6,602 nucleotides of DNA, taken from NCBI GenBank assembly GCA_003516765.1, contig DPCD01000178.1:1331-7932 (forward strand), in the 5' to 3' direction. Shown here in pieces: positions 1 through 6,537 of this stretch. The translations under genes and the position numbers were made by a program. The first letter of the stretch is position 1. Each line of letters starts with the position of its first letter. The notes under the pieces were generated by a model. That model worked only from the letters and a program-made list of their open reading frames with translations, did not search any database and was not told the DNA's origin. The stretch is from Clostridiales bacterium. GTDB taxonomy: Bacteria; Bacillota; Clostridia; Oscillospirales; Oscillospiraceae.

Positions 1-1865
1 GCAAGGTCTACTCGCGCGATATGGCGTATGCGGCGTCGCGCTACACGGAGGCGAAGCTGGACGCCATCTGCCAGGAGCTGTTCCGTGACATCGACGCAGA
101 CACCGTCGACTTTGTCGACAACTACGACGGCTCCATGAAAGAGCCGACGCTGCTGCCTACGACGTTTCCCAATGTGCTGGTCTCTGCAAACATGGGCATT
201 GCCGTCGGCATGGCGTCAAACATCTGCTCGTTTAACCTTTCCGAGGTCTGCAAAACGGCAGTTGCGCTGATCAAAAATCCGGAGGCAGATCTTCTTGACA
301 CGCTGCCCGCACCCGATTTTCCGACCGGCGGCGAGATTCTCTACGACGCGGCGGAAATGCTGCAGATCTACAAAACCGGCAGGGGCACCTTCCGCCTGCG
401 CGCCAGATGGCGCTATGTCAAGGAAGGCAACATGATCGAAATCTATGAGATTCCGTACACCACGGCGACGGAGATTATCATGGACAAGGTCGCCGAGCTG
501 ATCAAGGCGGGCAAGGTCCGCGAAATAGCCGACATGCGCGACGAAACGGACCTGAACGGTCTGAAGCTGACGATCGATTTAAAACGCGGCACGGACCCCG
601 AGAAGCTCATGCAGAAGCTTTTCAAGACAACGACGCTGCAGGACTCGTTCGGTTGCAACTTTAACATTCTGATCGGCGGCATGCCGCGCGTGCTGGGTGT
701 GCGCGAGATTTTCGAGGAGTGGACCGCGTGGCGCTGCGAGTGCGTCCGCCGGCGGGTCTATTTCCAGCTGCAAAAGAAGAAGGACAAGCTGCATCTTCTC
801 AAAGGTCTGGGCAAGATCCTGCTCGATATCGACAAGGCAATCCGTATCATCCGCGAAACAGAGCTCGACGCCGAGGTCATTCCGAACCTCATGATCGGCT
901 TCGGCATCGATCAGGTGCAGGCAGAGTATGTGGCAGAAATCCGGCTGCGAAACATCAACAAGGAATTTCTGCTCAACCGTCTGCAGGAGACCGAGAGTCT
1001 GGAACGGGAAATTGCGGAGCTGGAAGAGCTGCTCGGCTCGGAGAAAAAGATCAAGGCAGTGATCTGCAAGGAGCTCGATGCGGTCAGCAGCAAATACGGT
1101 CAGCCGAGAAAGACCCAGCTGGTCTACGATCATGAGCTGGAGCTTCCCGACGAGCCGGACGTGCCGGACTATCCGGTCACGGTCTTTATCTCCCGCGAGG
1201 GCTATTTCAAGAAAATCACGCCGCAGTCTCTTCGCATGTCCGGCGAGCAGAAGTTCAAGGAAGGAGACGCGCTGCTTTTAAGCCGCGAGACGACCAACAG
1301 CGCTGAGCTTCTCGTCTTCACCGACCGCTGCCAGGTCTATAAGACGCGGCTATCGGACTTTGACGACGGCAAGGCGTCCCAGCTTGGCGACTATCTTCCC
1401 GGCAAGCTCGGCTTTGACGAGGGCGAGAGCTTCTTCGATGCCATTTTCCCGGGCGATTATTCGGGCAATCTGCTCTTTGTCTTTGAAAACGGCAAGTGTG
1501 CGAAGGTCGAGCTTTCCGGCTATGCGACCAAGACCAACCGCAGAAAGCTCACCGGTGCGTACTCGGACAAGAGCTCGCTCGTTGCCGTGCTGGAGCTTTC
1601 GCAGGAGCAGGAGCTGGCGCTCTATGCCTCCGACGGCAGAACGCTCATTTTCTCCACGGCGCTGCTTGCGTCCAAAACGACAAGAGCCACGCAGGGCGTT
1701 GCGGTCATGGCGCTGAAGAAAAACGCAAAGCTGGTGCGCGTCAGAACGCTTGCAGACAGCGCCATCGGCAATCAGGCGCGCTACCGCGCCAAATCGCTTC
1801 CCGCCGCGGGCGCGCTTCTGCGGCAGGAGGATACGGAGGAGCAGCAAATCTCACTTGATTTATAA
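1..1865 (+). CDS. Type IIA DNA topoisomerase subunit A (GyrA/ParC family), 5'-truncated by window edge
   Basis: This is the DNA breakage-reunion subunit of a type IIA topoisomerase, which works with an ATPase B subunit (GyrB/ParE) to pass one duplex through another. The frame is open from base 3, so the true start lies left of the window. The catalytic tyrosine is visible in AASRYTEAKL (codon 42-44), which matches Tyr122 of E. coli GyrA. Conserved core segments follow: VDFVDNYDGS, the PNVLV..GIAVGMASNI stretch, PDFPTGG, YRTGRG-like YKTGRG, EIPYTT, and a long helical gate region around 740-1100. The C-terminal beta-pinwheel begins near 1160 with blade-like repeats such as VTVFISREGYFKKI, LLVFTDRCQVYK and LLFVFENGKCAKV. 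I see no GyrA box (QRRGGKG-like). About 620 residues remain after roughly 115 missing ones, so the protein would be near 735 residues, shorter than a usual GyrA. Both points favour a ParC-like (topoisomerase IV) subunit, but I cannot exclude a divergent gyrase. The B subunit is probably encoded just upstream. Confidence 0.93.
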   Translation, partial: KVYSRDMAYAASRYTEAKLDAICQELFRDIDADTVDFVDNYDGSMKEPTLLPTTFPNVLVSANMGIAVGMASNICSFNLSEVCKTAVALIKNPEADLLDTLPAPDFPTGGEILYDAAEMLQIYKTGRGTFRLRARWRYVKEGNMIEIYEIPYTTATEIIMDKVAELIKAGKVREIADMRDETDLNGLKLTIDLKRGTDPEKLMQKLFKTTTLQDSFGCNFNILIGGMPRVLGVREIFEEWTAWRCECVRRRVYFQLQKKKDKLHLLKGLGKILLDIDKAIRIIRETELDAEVIPNLMIGFGIDQVQAEYVAEIRLRNINKEFLLNRLQETESLEREIAELEELLGSEKKIKAVICKELDAVSSKYGQPRKTQLVYDHELELPDEPDVPDYPVTVFISREGYFKKITPQSLRMSGEQKFKEGDALLLSRETTNSAELLVFTDRCQVYKTRLSDFDDGKASQLGDYLPGKLGFDEGESFFDAIFPGDYSGNLLFVFENGKCAKVELSGYATKTNRRKLTGAYSDKSSLVAVLELSQEQELALYASDGRTLIFSTALLASKTTRATQGVAVMALKKNAKLVRVRTLADSAIGNQARYRAKSLPAAGALLRQEDTEEQQISLDL

Positions 1866-1880
1866 CAGGAGGTCTGCGCG

Positions 1881-2747
1881 ATGACAAACAAACCCATTTG
1901 GAGCATTGTGCGCTATTGCGCGCTGCTGGTGATCGGAAACGCAATGTTTGCGCTGGGCTTTAATCTGTTTCTGGTGCCGAACTCGCTGAACGTCGGCGGC
2001 TTGAGCGGTATTGCCATGATTCTGCAGCGGCTGCTCGGGCGCGGCGGCATCGGTCTGTATACGGCGGTGATGAATGTGCCGCTGTTTGTGATCGGCTACA
2101 AACAGCTCGGGCGCGGGTTTTTCTTCGGGTCTCTCATCGGTATGGCATGCAATTCGCTGTTCATTGATCTGCTTGCCGGACTTCCCGCGCCGCAGGTCGA
2201 GACGATGCTGGGCGTGATCTTCGGCGGCGTTCTGACGGGCGCGGGGCTGGGACTGGTATTTCTGCCCGGCGCGACCACGGGCGGCACGGACATTCTGGCG
2301 CGGCTTTTAAAGCGGCATCTGCGCGAGGTGAAGATGGGCTATGTGACGCTTGCCATCGACACGGTGGTGCTGATTCTGACGGGCCTTGTCTTCCGCGACA
2401 TCTCCAAGACGCTTTACAGCGCCATCACGCTGTTCATCTGCTCGCGCGTTCTCGACGCAGTGCTCTACGGACTGGACTATTCGAGCGTCGCGCTCATTAT
2501 CTCGGACCGCTACGAGGATGTGTACCGCGCAATTGACAAGCAGCTCGACCGCGGCGTGACGTTTCTCGAGGGGCGCGGCGGCTATACGGGCGCTCCCAAA
2601 ACGGTTCTGATGACGGCGGTCAAGAGCCGTCAGATTTCAGAACTCAAACAGCTGGTGCAGTGCATCGACCCGAATGCCTTCATGATCGTCCAGCCGGCGC
2701 ACCAGGTGCTGGGCGAGGGCTTCAAGCGATACTCGGACGATATTTAA
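1881..2747 (+). CDS. YitT family integral membrane protein with C-terminal DUF2179 domain
   Basis: This is a 288-residue membrane protein of the YitT/DUF161 family, whose biochemical role is not established. The N-terminal two-thirds holds about six hydrophobic segments, at roughly residues 10-32, 38-52, 57-73, 80-100, 107-129 and 152-171, with a further one near 175-197. The conserved loop GATTGGTDILA (130-140) is typical of the family. The soluble C-terminus, about 210-285, matches DUF2179: it contains RGVTFLEGRGGYTG, a KTVLMTAV strand, and an ending like DPNAFMIV. The start is supported by AGGAGG at 1867-1872, eight bases before the ATG. The gene begins 15 bases after the topoisomerase stop with no terminator between them, so co-transcription is likely. 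The length is normal for the family and nothing appears broken. Confidence 0.93.
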   Translation: MTNKPIWSIVRYCALLVIGNAMFALGFNLFLVPNSLNVGGLSGIAMILQRLLGRGGIGLYTAVMNVPLFVIGYKQLGRGFFFGSLIGMACNSLFIDLLAGLPAPQVETMLGVIFGGVLTGAGLGLVFLPGATTGGTDILARLLKRHLREVKMGYVTLAIDTVVLILTGLVFRDISKTLYSAITLFICSRVLDAVLYGLDYSSVALIISDRYEDVYRAIDKQLDRGVTFLEGRGGYTGAPKTVLMTAVKSRQISELKQLVQCIDPNAFMIVQPAHQVLGEGFKRYSDDI

Positions 2748-2781
2748 GCGCTTCAGAAAACAGGCACGTTTGCTGCCGGAC

Positions 2782-2787
2782 AGGAGG
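2782..2787 (+). promoter_or_regulatory. Ribosome binding site deciding the lipoprotein start
   Basis: AGGAGG lies ten bases before the ATG at 2798. It favours that start over an in-frame upstream start at 2660, which would overlap yitT and bury the signal peptide behind about 46 extra residues. Confidence 0.8.
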
Positions 2788-2797
2788 CGAAGACGGA

Positions 2798-4045
2798 ATG
2801 AAGAAGATACGGCTTACGGCACTGACATTGGCACTCTGCACGGCGTTTTCGGCGTGCAGCCGGTTTGTTCCGTCGAGCTATACCCGCGTCTCGGCGCACA
2901 GCCAGACCAAAAGCGAGCAGATGGACACGAACGTGGTCAATGTCGGCGACTACGCAGGACTGCGGCGCGCCATCCGCGACTTTGTGCGCGGCGGCGTGGA
3001 GCATGGCGTCATTCGCGTCCAGCAGTACACGGGCACGCTCGAAGACGACCTTGCTGCAGCCGCCTACTCGGTGGCGCGCGAAGACCCGGCGGGCGCTTAT
3101 GCGGTCGATTATATGACGCATGAGTGTACGCTGATCGTCTCCTACTATGAAATTCACGTGGATATCACTTTCCGCAAGACGCTGACCCCGCTTTCGCAGA
3201 TTCCGTATGTGAGCGTGCTCAGCGACCTCGAACGCCGGCTGCACGAGGCGATGGACGGCTACGATGCGGTTCTGACCATTTATGCGGGCTACGACCAGGA
3301 GCCGGACTATGCGGCGCTGGCGCAGGATTATTATGAGCAGAACCTCGGCAGACTCATGGCGCTGCCGCAGATCACGGTCGAGAGCTACCCGCAAGGCGGA
3401 AAGCCGCGCATTGTCGAACTGACGATGCGCTACCCGGAGTCGAGCCGGACACTTGAGAGCATGGCGCAGCAGGTTTCAGATACCGTAAGCGCAGCGTCTG
3501 TGTATGTCCGATTCCGCGAAAGTGCATGGGAAAAGCTGCAGCTTCTGTATTCCTATCTTACCGAGCGGTTCACCTACACCGAAGAGCAGACGCAGACGCC
3601 GATCTATTCGCTTCTGTGCGAGGGCTATGCTACCAGCTGGAGCATGGCGCAGTGCTGGGCGCTTTTGTGCCAGGAAGCGGGGCTGGAGTGCCAGGTGGTG
3701 AAGGGACTGCGTGGGAGCGCGGACTACTGGTGGAACGAGGTCTGCCTCGACGGGACCTGGTATCATATGGATCTCATGCAGGACGTTATGGACCAGTCCG
3801 GCTTGCGTCTCCGCTACGACGAGGACATGACAGGTTACTACTGGGACGTGGAAGCGTATCCTGCCTGCCCAGCGCCGGAGGAGGAACCGACCGCGGGAGG
3901 AGAGAACCAGCCGCAGGCGCCGGATACGCCTGCAGAGCCGTCGGAACCGGATGCGCCGCAGGAGCCGTCCAGCGAGACGCCTGCAGAACCAGGGGAGGAA
4001 ACGCCGGAGACATCCACGGAGCCGGTTTTGCAAAATTTTCGATAA
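2798..4045 (+). CDS. Secreted lipoprotein with transglutaminase-like domain and acidic Pro/Glu-rich tail
   Basis: This is a 415-residue predicted exported lipoprotein. Residues 1-20 form a signal peptide: a KKIR charged start, a hydrophobic core, and a lipobox-like FSAC with Cys20 as the lipidation site. Phe at -3 is slightly unusual. Residues 45-240 form a mixed alpha/beta region that I do not recognise beyond its resemblance to other clostridial lipoproteins. Residues 243-330 look like a transglutaminase/protease-like fold: LLCEGYA carries the candidate nucleophile Cys274, followed by a helix, then LECQVVKG, YWWNEV and DGTWYHMD with Asp325. The usual H-x-W-N histidine is Tyr310, so catalysis is doubtful and the domain may instead bind peptide or peptidoglycan (inference). 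Residues 358-415 are low-complexity Pro/Glu/Ala/Thr, acidic, probably disordered, and contain repeated TPAEP units. The gene follows yitT by 50 bases with no terminator and probably shares its transcript. Confidence 0.85.
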   Translation: MKKIRLTALTLALCTAFSACSRFVPSSYTRVSAHSQTKSEQMDTNVVNVGDYAGLRRAIRDFVRGGVEHGVIRVQQYTGTLEDDLAAAAYSVAREDPAGAYAVDYMTHECTLIVSYYEIHVDITFRKTLTPLSQIPYVSVLSDLERRLHEAMDGYDAVLTIYAGYDQEPDYAALAQDYYEQNLGRLMALPQITVESYPQGGKPRIVELTMRYPESSRTLESMAQQVSDTVSAASVYVRFRESAWEKLQLLYSYLTERFTYTEEQTQTPIYSLLCEGYATSWSMAQCWALLCQEAGLECQVVKGLRGSADYWWNEVCLDGTWYHMDLMQDVMDQSGLRLRYDEDMTGYYWDVEAYPACPAPEEEPTAGGENQPQAPDTPAEPSEPDAPQEPSSETPAEPGEETPETSTEPVLQNFR

Positions 4046-4060
4046 TTGGGACAGAAGGAC

Positions 4061-4088
4061 TTGACTTTTCCGGAATTTCTGCTATAAT
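4061..4088 (+). promoter_or_regulatory. Promoter of tRNA-Gly
   Basis: A -35 box TTGACT (4061-4066) and a perfect -10 TATAAT (4083-4088) are separated by 16 bases. This would start transcription near 4095, about 14 bases before the tRNA. It lies only 15 bases after the lipoprotein stop codon. I see no strong terminator between them, so readthrough from the upstream genes may also reach the tRNA. Confidence 0.85.
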
Positions 4089-4108
4089 CATACCTGCATT
4101 TGACGAAT

Positions 4109-4184
4109 GCGGGTGTAGCTCATCCGGTAGAGCGCCACCTTGCCAAGGTGGAGGTAGCGAGTTCGAGCCTCGTCACCCGCTCCA
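4109..4184 (+). tRNA. tRNA-Gly (anticodon GCC)
   Basis: The 76 bases fold as a full cloverleaf. The acceptor stem is GCGGGTG with CACCCGC; the D arm is GCTC/GAGC with an eight-base loop. The anticodon stem CCACC/GGTGG holds loop TTGCCAA, giving anticodon GCC for glycine. The variable loop is AGGTA. The T arm is GCGAG/CTCGT around TTCGAGC, with one G-U pair. The discriminator base is T and the CCA end is encoded. It has its own promoter upstream and a hairpin terminator about 50 bases downstream. A serine recombinase gene converges on it from the right, so it marks the chromosomal side of a probable element junction. Confidence 0.97.
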
Positions 4185-4237
4185 TAAAACGACGACTGGC
4201 GAAAGGCAGCTCCCGATAAGAAAACATCGTGAGGAAA
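4185..4237. other. Probable left junction zone of the mobile element
   Basis: This short non-coding stretch separates the chromosomal tRNA-Gly from the recombinase-side hairpin. In TnpX/TndX-type elements the recombinase gene sits close to one end and joins the target at a short, typically GA, core. Several GA dinucleotides occur here (for example in ACGACGACTGG and GCGAAAGG), so the crossover cannot be placed without an empty site. Assignment as attL is inferred from position only. Confidence 0.35.
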
Positions 4238-4279
4238 GAGAGAACGGTATAGCTTTGGCTGTACCGTTTTCTCATTTTT
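4238..4279 (+). terminator. Strong intrinsic terminator after tRNA-Gly, possibly bidirectional
   Basis: Two 16-base arms, 4238-4253 and 4258-4273, pair throughout with only two G-T wobbles around a TTTG loop. A run of five T follows at 4275-4279 on the plus strand, giving a good terminator for the tRNA transcript. The recombinase stop codon (TGA on the minus strand, 4274-4272) lies at its edge. In the minus direction the stem is followed by TTTCC, so it may also end the recombinase transcript, though less strongly. Confidence 0.8.
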
Positions 4280-5954
4280 CCGTTGATGCCGTGACTTTTG
4301 ACATTTCCAAGACTCCGATACCCTTGTAGTAAATGTCGATCTCCTGCGTCCGATTCTTGCCCTTTGGGTCGCTGGCCGCATGGACGATGATTTTCTCCAC
4401 GAACTCATGGAGTATGCAGGGCGTGAGCTCCGGGATATCCGTGTACCTCTCCACAACGGAGAGAAAACGATCAACATCCGACGATTTGCTTTCCTCCAGC
4501 TCCACTTCTTTCCGAAGGGAACTCGCCAGCACCTTGAGATCCTGTTCTTCCTTCTCATAGTCCGCAGAGAGCTTCTGAAAGCGTTCATCGGAGAGCTTGC
4601 CCGAAATGTTGTCCTCATAGAGCCGCTTGAAGATAGCATCCAGCTCTGTGATCCGCTTTTCGGAATCGGCAAGCTGCCGTTTCCGCTTTGCAAGATCCCG
4701 GTCGCGCTGCCGCAGGTCACTGTCCATGACCAGCCTCACAAACTCGTCCTTACTGCGGGAGGCGAAGGAAACGATCTCCCGCAGGTTTTCCAGAATCAAT
4801 TCCTCCAAGATCACCGTGCGGATGGAATGGGTCTGACCGCAGAAGTCACGGCTCTTTCGGTAGCCGGCGCACAGGTAGTATTCCTGCTCGCGCCGGAAGT
4901 TGGTGGCTCTGCATTGATACATGACAGATCCGCAGTCCGCGCAGAACATCATGCCGGAGAACATCCCCATTTCTCCCATTTTTGTAGGACGACGGCGCGT
5001 CTGCCTTGCTGCTCTCGCGGCATCTGCGATTGCCTCCGTCCAGATCGGGTCATGGGTGTTCTCAAAGATCATCCACTCACTTTCCGGATTATGGATGACC
5101 TTTTTGCTCTTGTAGGACTTCTTCCTCGTCTTGAAATTGACCGTGTGCCCCAGGTACTCCCGCCAGCGGTCCATGATATCCGCTACGGTGGAGGCATCCC
5201 ATGCGTAGGGCAAGCCACGCTTGATATTGCTTGCTTTTCGGCCCCTGCTGGCATAATAGGCGGCCGGGGTCAGGATCCTTCGCTCTGTCAGCTTTCTTGC
5301 AATCTGGGACGGTCCGAAACCGTCCATCACATATAGGCCGATCTCATAGACCACCGCTGCGGCTTCCTCGTCCCTGACCCACAGCTTTTTGTTGTCAGGA
5401 GACTTCATGTAGCCATAGGGCGGCAGGGTCGTCAGATGCTCGCCGGCGTTGCCTTTGACCTTCATCACGGCACGGATCTTCTTGCTGGTGTCCTTCGCAT
5501 ACCACTCATTGATGATGTTCCGAAAAGGAGTGAACTCATTATCACCCTGGGTGCTGTCCACGCCATCGTTGACAGCAATAAAGTGAATGTCATGCTCTGG
5601 GAACATGATCTCGGTATACATGCCCACTTGCAGATAATCACGGCCCAGGCGTGACATATCCTTGATAATGACCCGCTTGACAAGGCCGGCTTCGATATCC
5701 GCAATCATTTGCTGGAAGCCAGGGCGGTTGAACGTTGTACCCGAAATGCCGTCATCAATATAAAAGCGATAGTTTTTGTAGCCGTGGTCAAGTGCGTAGC
5801 GTTGAAGGATCTTTTTTTGGTTGATGATACTGTTGCTGTCGCCCTGCAATTCATCGTCACGCGACAAACGGCAGTACAAAGCGGTAACAGCTTCGACGCT
5901 CATAGCGTTGTAAGGGAATTGAAGCGCGGCAGCGGTGTTTGACTGATGATACAT
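4272..5954 (-). CDS. Large serine recombinase (TnpX/TndX-like site-specific integrase)
   Basis: This 560-residue protein would cut and rejoin element ends through a covalent phosphoserine link, integrating and excising the element. The resolvase catalytic domain spans about residues 22-165: the nucleophile is Ser31 in YCRLSRDD, followed by IDDGISGTTFNRPGF and the arginine motif DMSRLGRDY (Arg102, Arg105). A 'Recombinase' DNA-binding domain follows at about 175-310 (PPYGYMKSPD). A zinc ribbon has Cys338/Cys341 and Cys362/Cys372. Then comes a charged coiled-coil region at about 410-490, and a C-terminal part ending in EIDIYYKGIG resembling DUF4368. The key residues are intact, so it is probably active. 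The start is chosen at 5954 because GGGAGG lies five bases upstream; an in-frame ATG further upstream (6002) adds 16 residues but lies within the promoter's -10 region. The gene runs toward tRNA-Gly, and its base composition is visibly less GC-rich than the chromosomal genes. Confidence 0.92.
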   Translation of the reverse strand: MYHQSNTAAALQFPYNAMSVEAVTALYCRLSRDDELQGDSNSIINQKKILQRYALDHGYKNYRFYIDDGISGTTFNRPGFQQMIADIEAGLVKRVIIKDMSRLGRDYLQVGMYTEIMFPEHDIHFIAVNDGVDSTQGDNEFTPFRNIINEWYAKDTSKKIRAVMKVKGNAGEHLTTLPPYGYMKSPDNKKLWVRDEEAAAVVYEIGLYVMDGFGPSQIARKLTERRILTPAAYYASRGRKASNIKRGLPYAWDASTVADIMDRWREYLGHTVNFKTRKKSYKSKKVIHNPESEWMIFENTHDPIWTEAIADAARAARQTRRRPTKMGEMGMFSGMMFCADCGSVMYQCRATNFRREQEYYLCAGYRKSRDFCGQTHSIRTVILEELILENLREIVSFASRSKDEFVRLVMDSDLRQRDRDLAKRKRQLADSEKRITELDAIFKRLYEDNISGKLSDERFQKLSADYEKEEQDLKVLASSLRKEVELEESKSSDVDRFLSVVERYTDIPELTPCILHEFVEKIIVHAASDPKGKNRTQEIDIYYKGIGVLEMSKVTASTEK

Positions 5955-5959
5955 AGTAA

Positions 5960-5965
5960 CCTCCC
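5960..5965 (-). promoter_or_regulatory. Ribosome binding site of the serine recombinase
   Basis: On the minus strand GGGAGG precedes the ATG (5954-5952) by five bases. It fixes this start rather than the longer in-frame one at 6002. Confidence 0.75.
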
Positions 5966-6000
5966 ATCCGGCAGTCAAACACGGTTTTGAAGTCACCTTC

Positions 6001-6029
6001 ATTATACCGCGTCTTTTTGTCCCTGTCTG
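6001..6029 (-). promoter_or_regulatory. Promoter for the serine recombinase
   Basis: On the minus strand a perfect TATAAT (6006-6001) is preceded by 17 bases and then CAGACA (6029-6024), a four-of-six match to TTGACA. Transcription would start near 5994, leaving a leader of about 40 bases before the ribosome site and ATG at 5954. It lies wholly in the gap between the tnpW stop and the recombinase start, so the recombinase can be transcribed independently. The weak -35 suggests modest or activator-dependent strength. Confidence 0.6.
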
Positions 6030-6043
6030 CCTGTTTGGGAGAA

Positions 6044-6220
6044 TTAAGTTGTAGCTTCTTTCTGAACGTCCGCTTTCATCAGACGTTCCAACTTTACGGC
6101 AATACTCTCGTCGCTCTTTTCTCGAAAGAAGGAATTGACGATAAAGGTTGTGTTGCCGATCTGTTTTTCGCTCCGCTTCGGCGGGGCGTATTTCTTTTCA
6201 GATGAAACGGTCGTTTGCAT
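6044..6220 (-). CDS. tnpW: Small transposon-encoded TnpW-like protein
   Basis: This 58-residue protein contains the segment KYAPPKRSEKQIGNTTFIV followed by a NSFFREKSDES stretch. I recognise it as typical of the TnpW family found beside TnpX-type recombinases in Tn4451-like and conjugative elements of clostridia. Its function is unknown. It is small, charged, and lacks a signal peptide or membrane segment, so a cytoplasmic accessory role is plausible. The ATG at 6220 is chosen because AAAGGGG (6233-6227) lies six bases upstream; an in-frame upstream start at 6256 has no such site. It lies 89 bases upstream of the recombinase in the same direction, supporting a shared mobile-element module, with a separate promoter between them. 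Confidence 0.75.
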   Translation of the reverse strand: MQTTVSSEKKYAPPKRSEKQIGNTTFIVNSFFREKSDESIAVKLERLMKADVQKEATT

Positions 6221-6292
6221 AGTTAGCCCCTTTCTAATCGTCTGAAAACAAATCATGTTTTGATAGCTTACAAAGAACAGCAGAAACGGACG

Positions 6293-6310
6293 GCTGAATG
6301 GCTTTTCAGC
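6293..6310. repeat. Hairpin-forming inverted repeat, six-base stem
   Basis: GCTGAA (6293-6298) and TTCAGC (6305-6310) pair around a six-base loop. No T-run follows closely in either direction, so it is not an obvious terminator. It is the structured motif nearest to tnpW. Confidence 0.6.
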
Positions 6311-6328
6311 TCCACGGGGATCCCACCC

Positions 6329-6347
6329 CCGCGCGGTTCTCGCGCGG
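6329..6347. repeat. GC-only hairpin, seven-base stem
   Basis: CCGCGCG (6329-6335) pairs perfectly with CGCGCGG (6341-6347) around loop GTTCT. The stem is purely G-C and very stable. It sits next to the small palindrome GGGATCCC at 6317-6324. No T-run follows, so it does not look like a terminator. Confidence 0.7.
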
Positions 6348-6423
6348 CCCTGCTCATTGCCTGCGACGCCTCACCGCCTGAATACGGCTGCACGCCCGGA
6401 CTGTGACTGCAAGGGAGTATCGC

Positions 6424-6537
6424 CCCGTCTGTGCATCGTGACCCGCGGGCTGCCTTGCCCGCTTTGCGGCCTGGTGGATATCGCTCGCCTCGTTGAAGGG
6501 TCATGGCGCACCGGCCGTATAGCTCCGCACAGACGGG
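6424..6537. repeat. 11-base perfect inverted repeat enclosing further stems
   Basis: CCCGTCTGTGC (6424-6434) is the exact reverse complement of GCACAGACGGG (6527-6537). Inside it, TGACCC (6439-6444) pairs with GGGTCA (6498-6503). Inside that, GCGGGC (6445-6450) pairs with GCCCGC (6457-6462) around a six-base loop. The three stems nest without conflict, as in a multi-stem folded RNA. The right arm overlaps the stem of the 6505-6565 repeat, so the two cannot form together. Confidence 0.65.

Noticed and set aside
2660..2797. In-frame upstream extension of the lipoprotein gene, overlapping the end of yitT
   Set aside because: The ATG at 2798 has AGGAGG ten bases upstream and begins a clear lipoprotein signal peptide. 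The extension would overlap yitT by about 88 bases and has no comparable ribosome site.
3476..4033. Minus-strand 185-residue Arg/Leu-rich open frame
   Set aside because: It is the complement of the Pro/Glu-rich tail of the lipoprotein. The bias comes from that low-complexity sequence.
4021..4060. Terminator after the lipoprotein gene
   Set aside because: TTTTGCAAAA at 4026-4035 is a weak AT palindrome lying inside the coding end, without a stable GC stem.
3526..4329. Plus-strand 267-residue open frame
   Set aside because: It overlaps the lipoprotein in another frame and continues through the tRNA and terminator, which is not plausible for a gene.
4088..4720. Minus-strand 210-residue open frame running through the tRNA and the recombinase end
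   Set aside because: It is an out-of-frame shadow of the recombinase, and its C-terminal part is simply a translation of the tRNA complement, a common spurious protein.
4380..5336. Plus-strand 318-residue open frame
   Set aside because: It lies fully antisense to the recombinase, whose catalytic and zinc motifs are unmistakable. Its product shows no recognisable domain.
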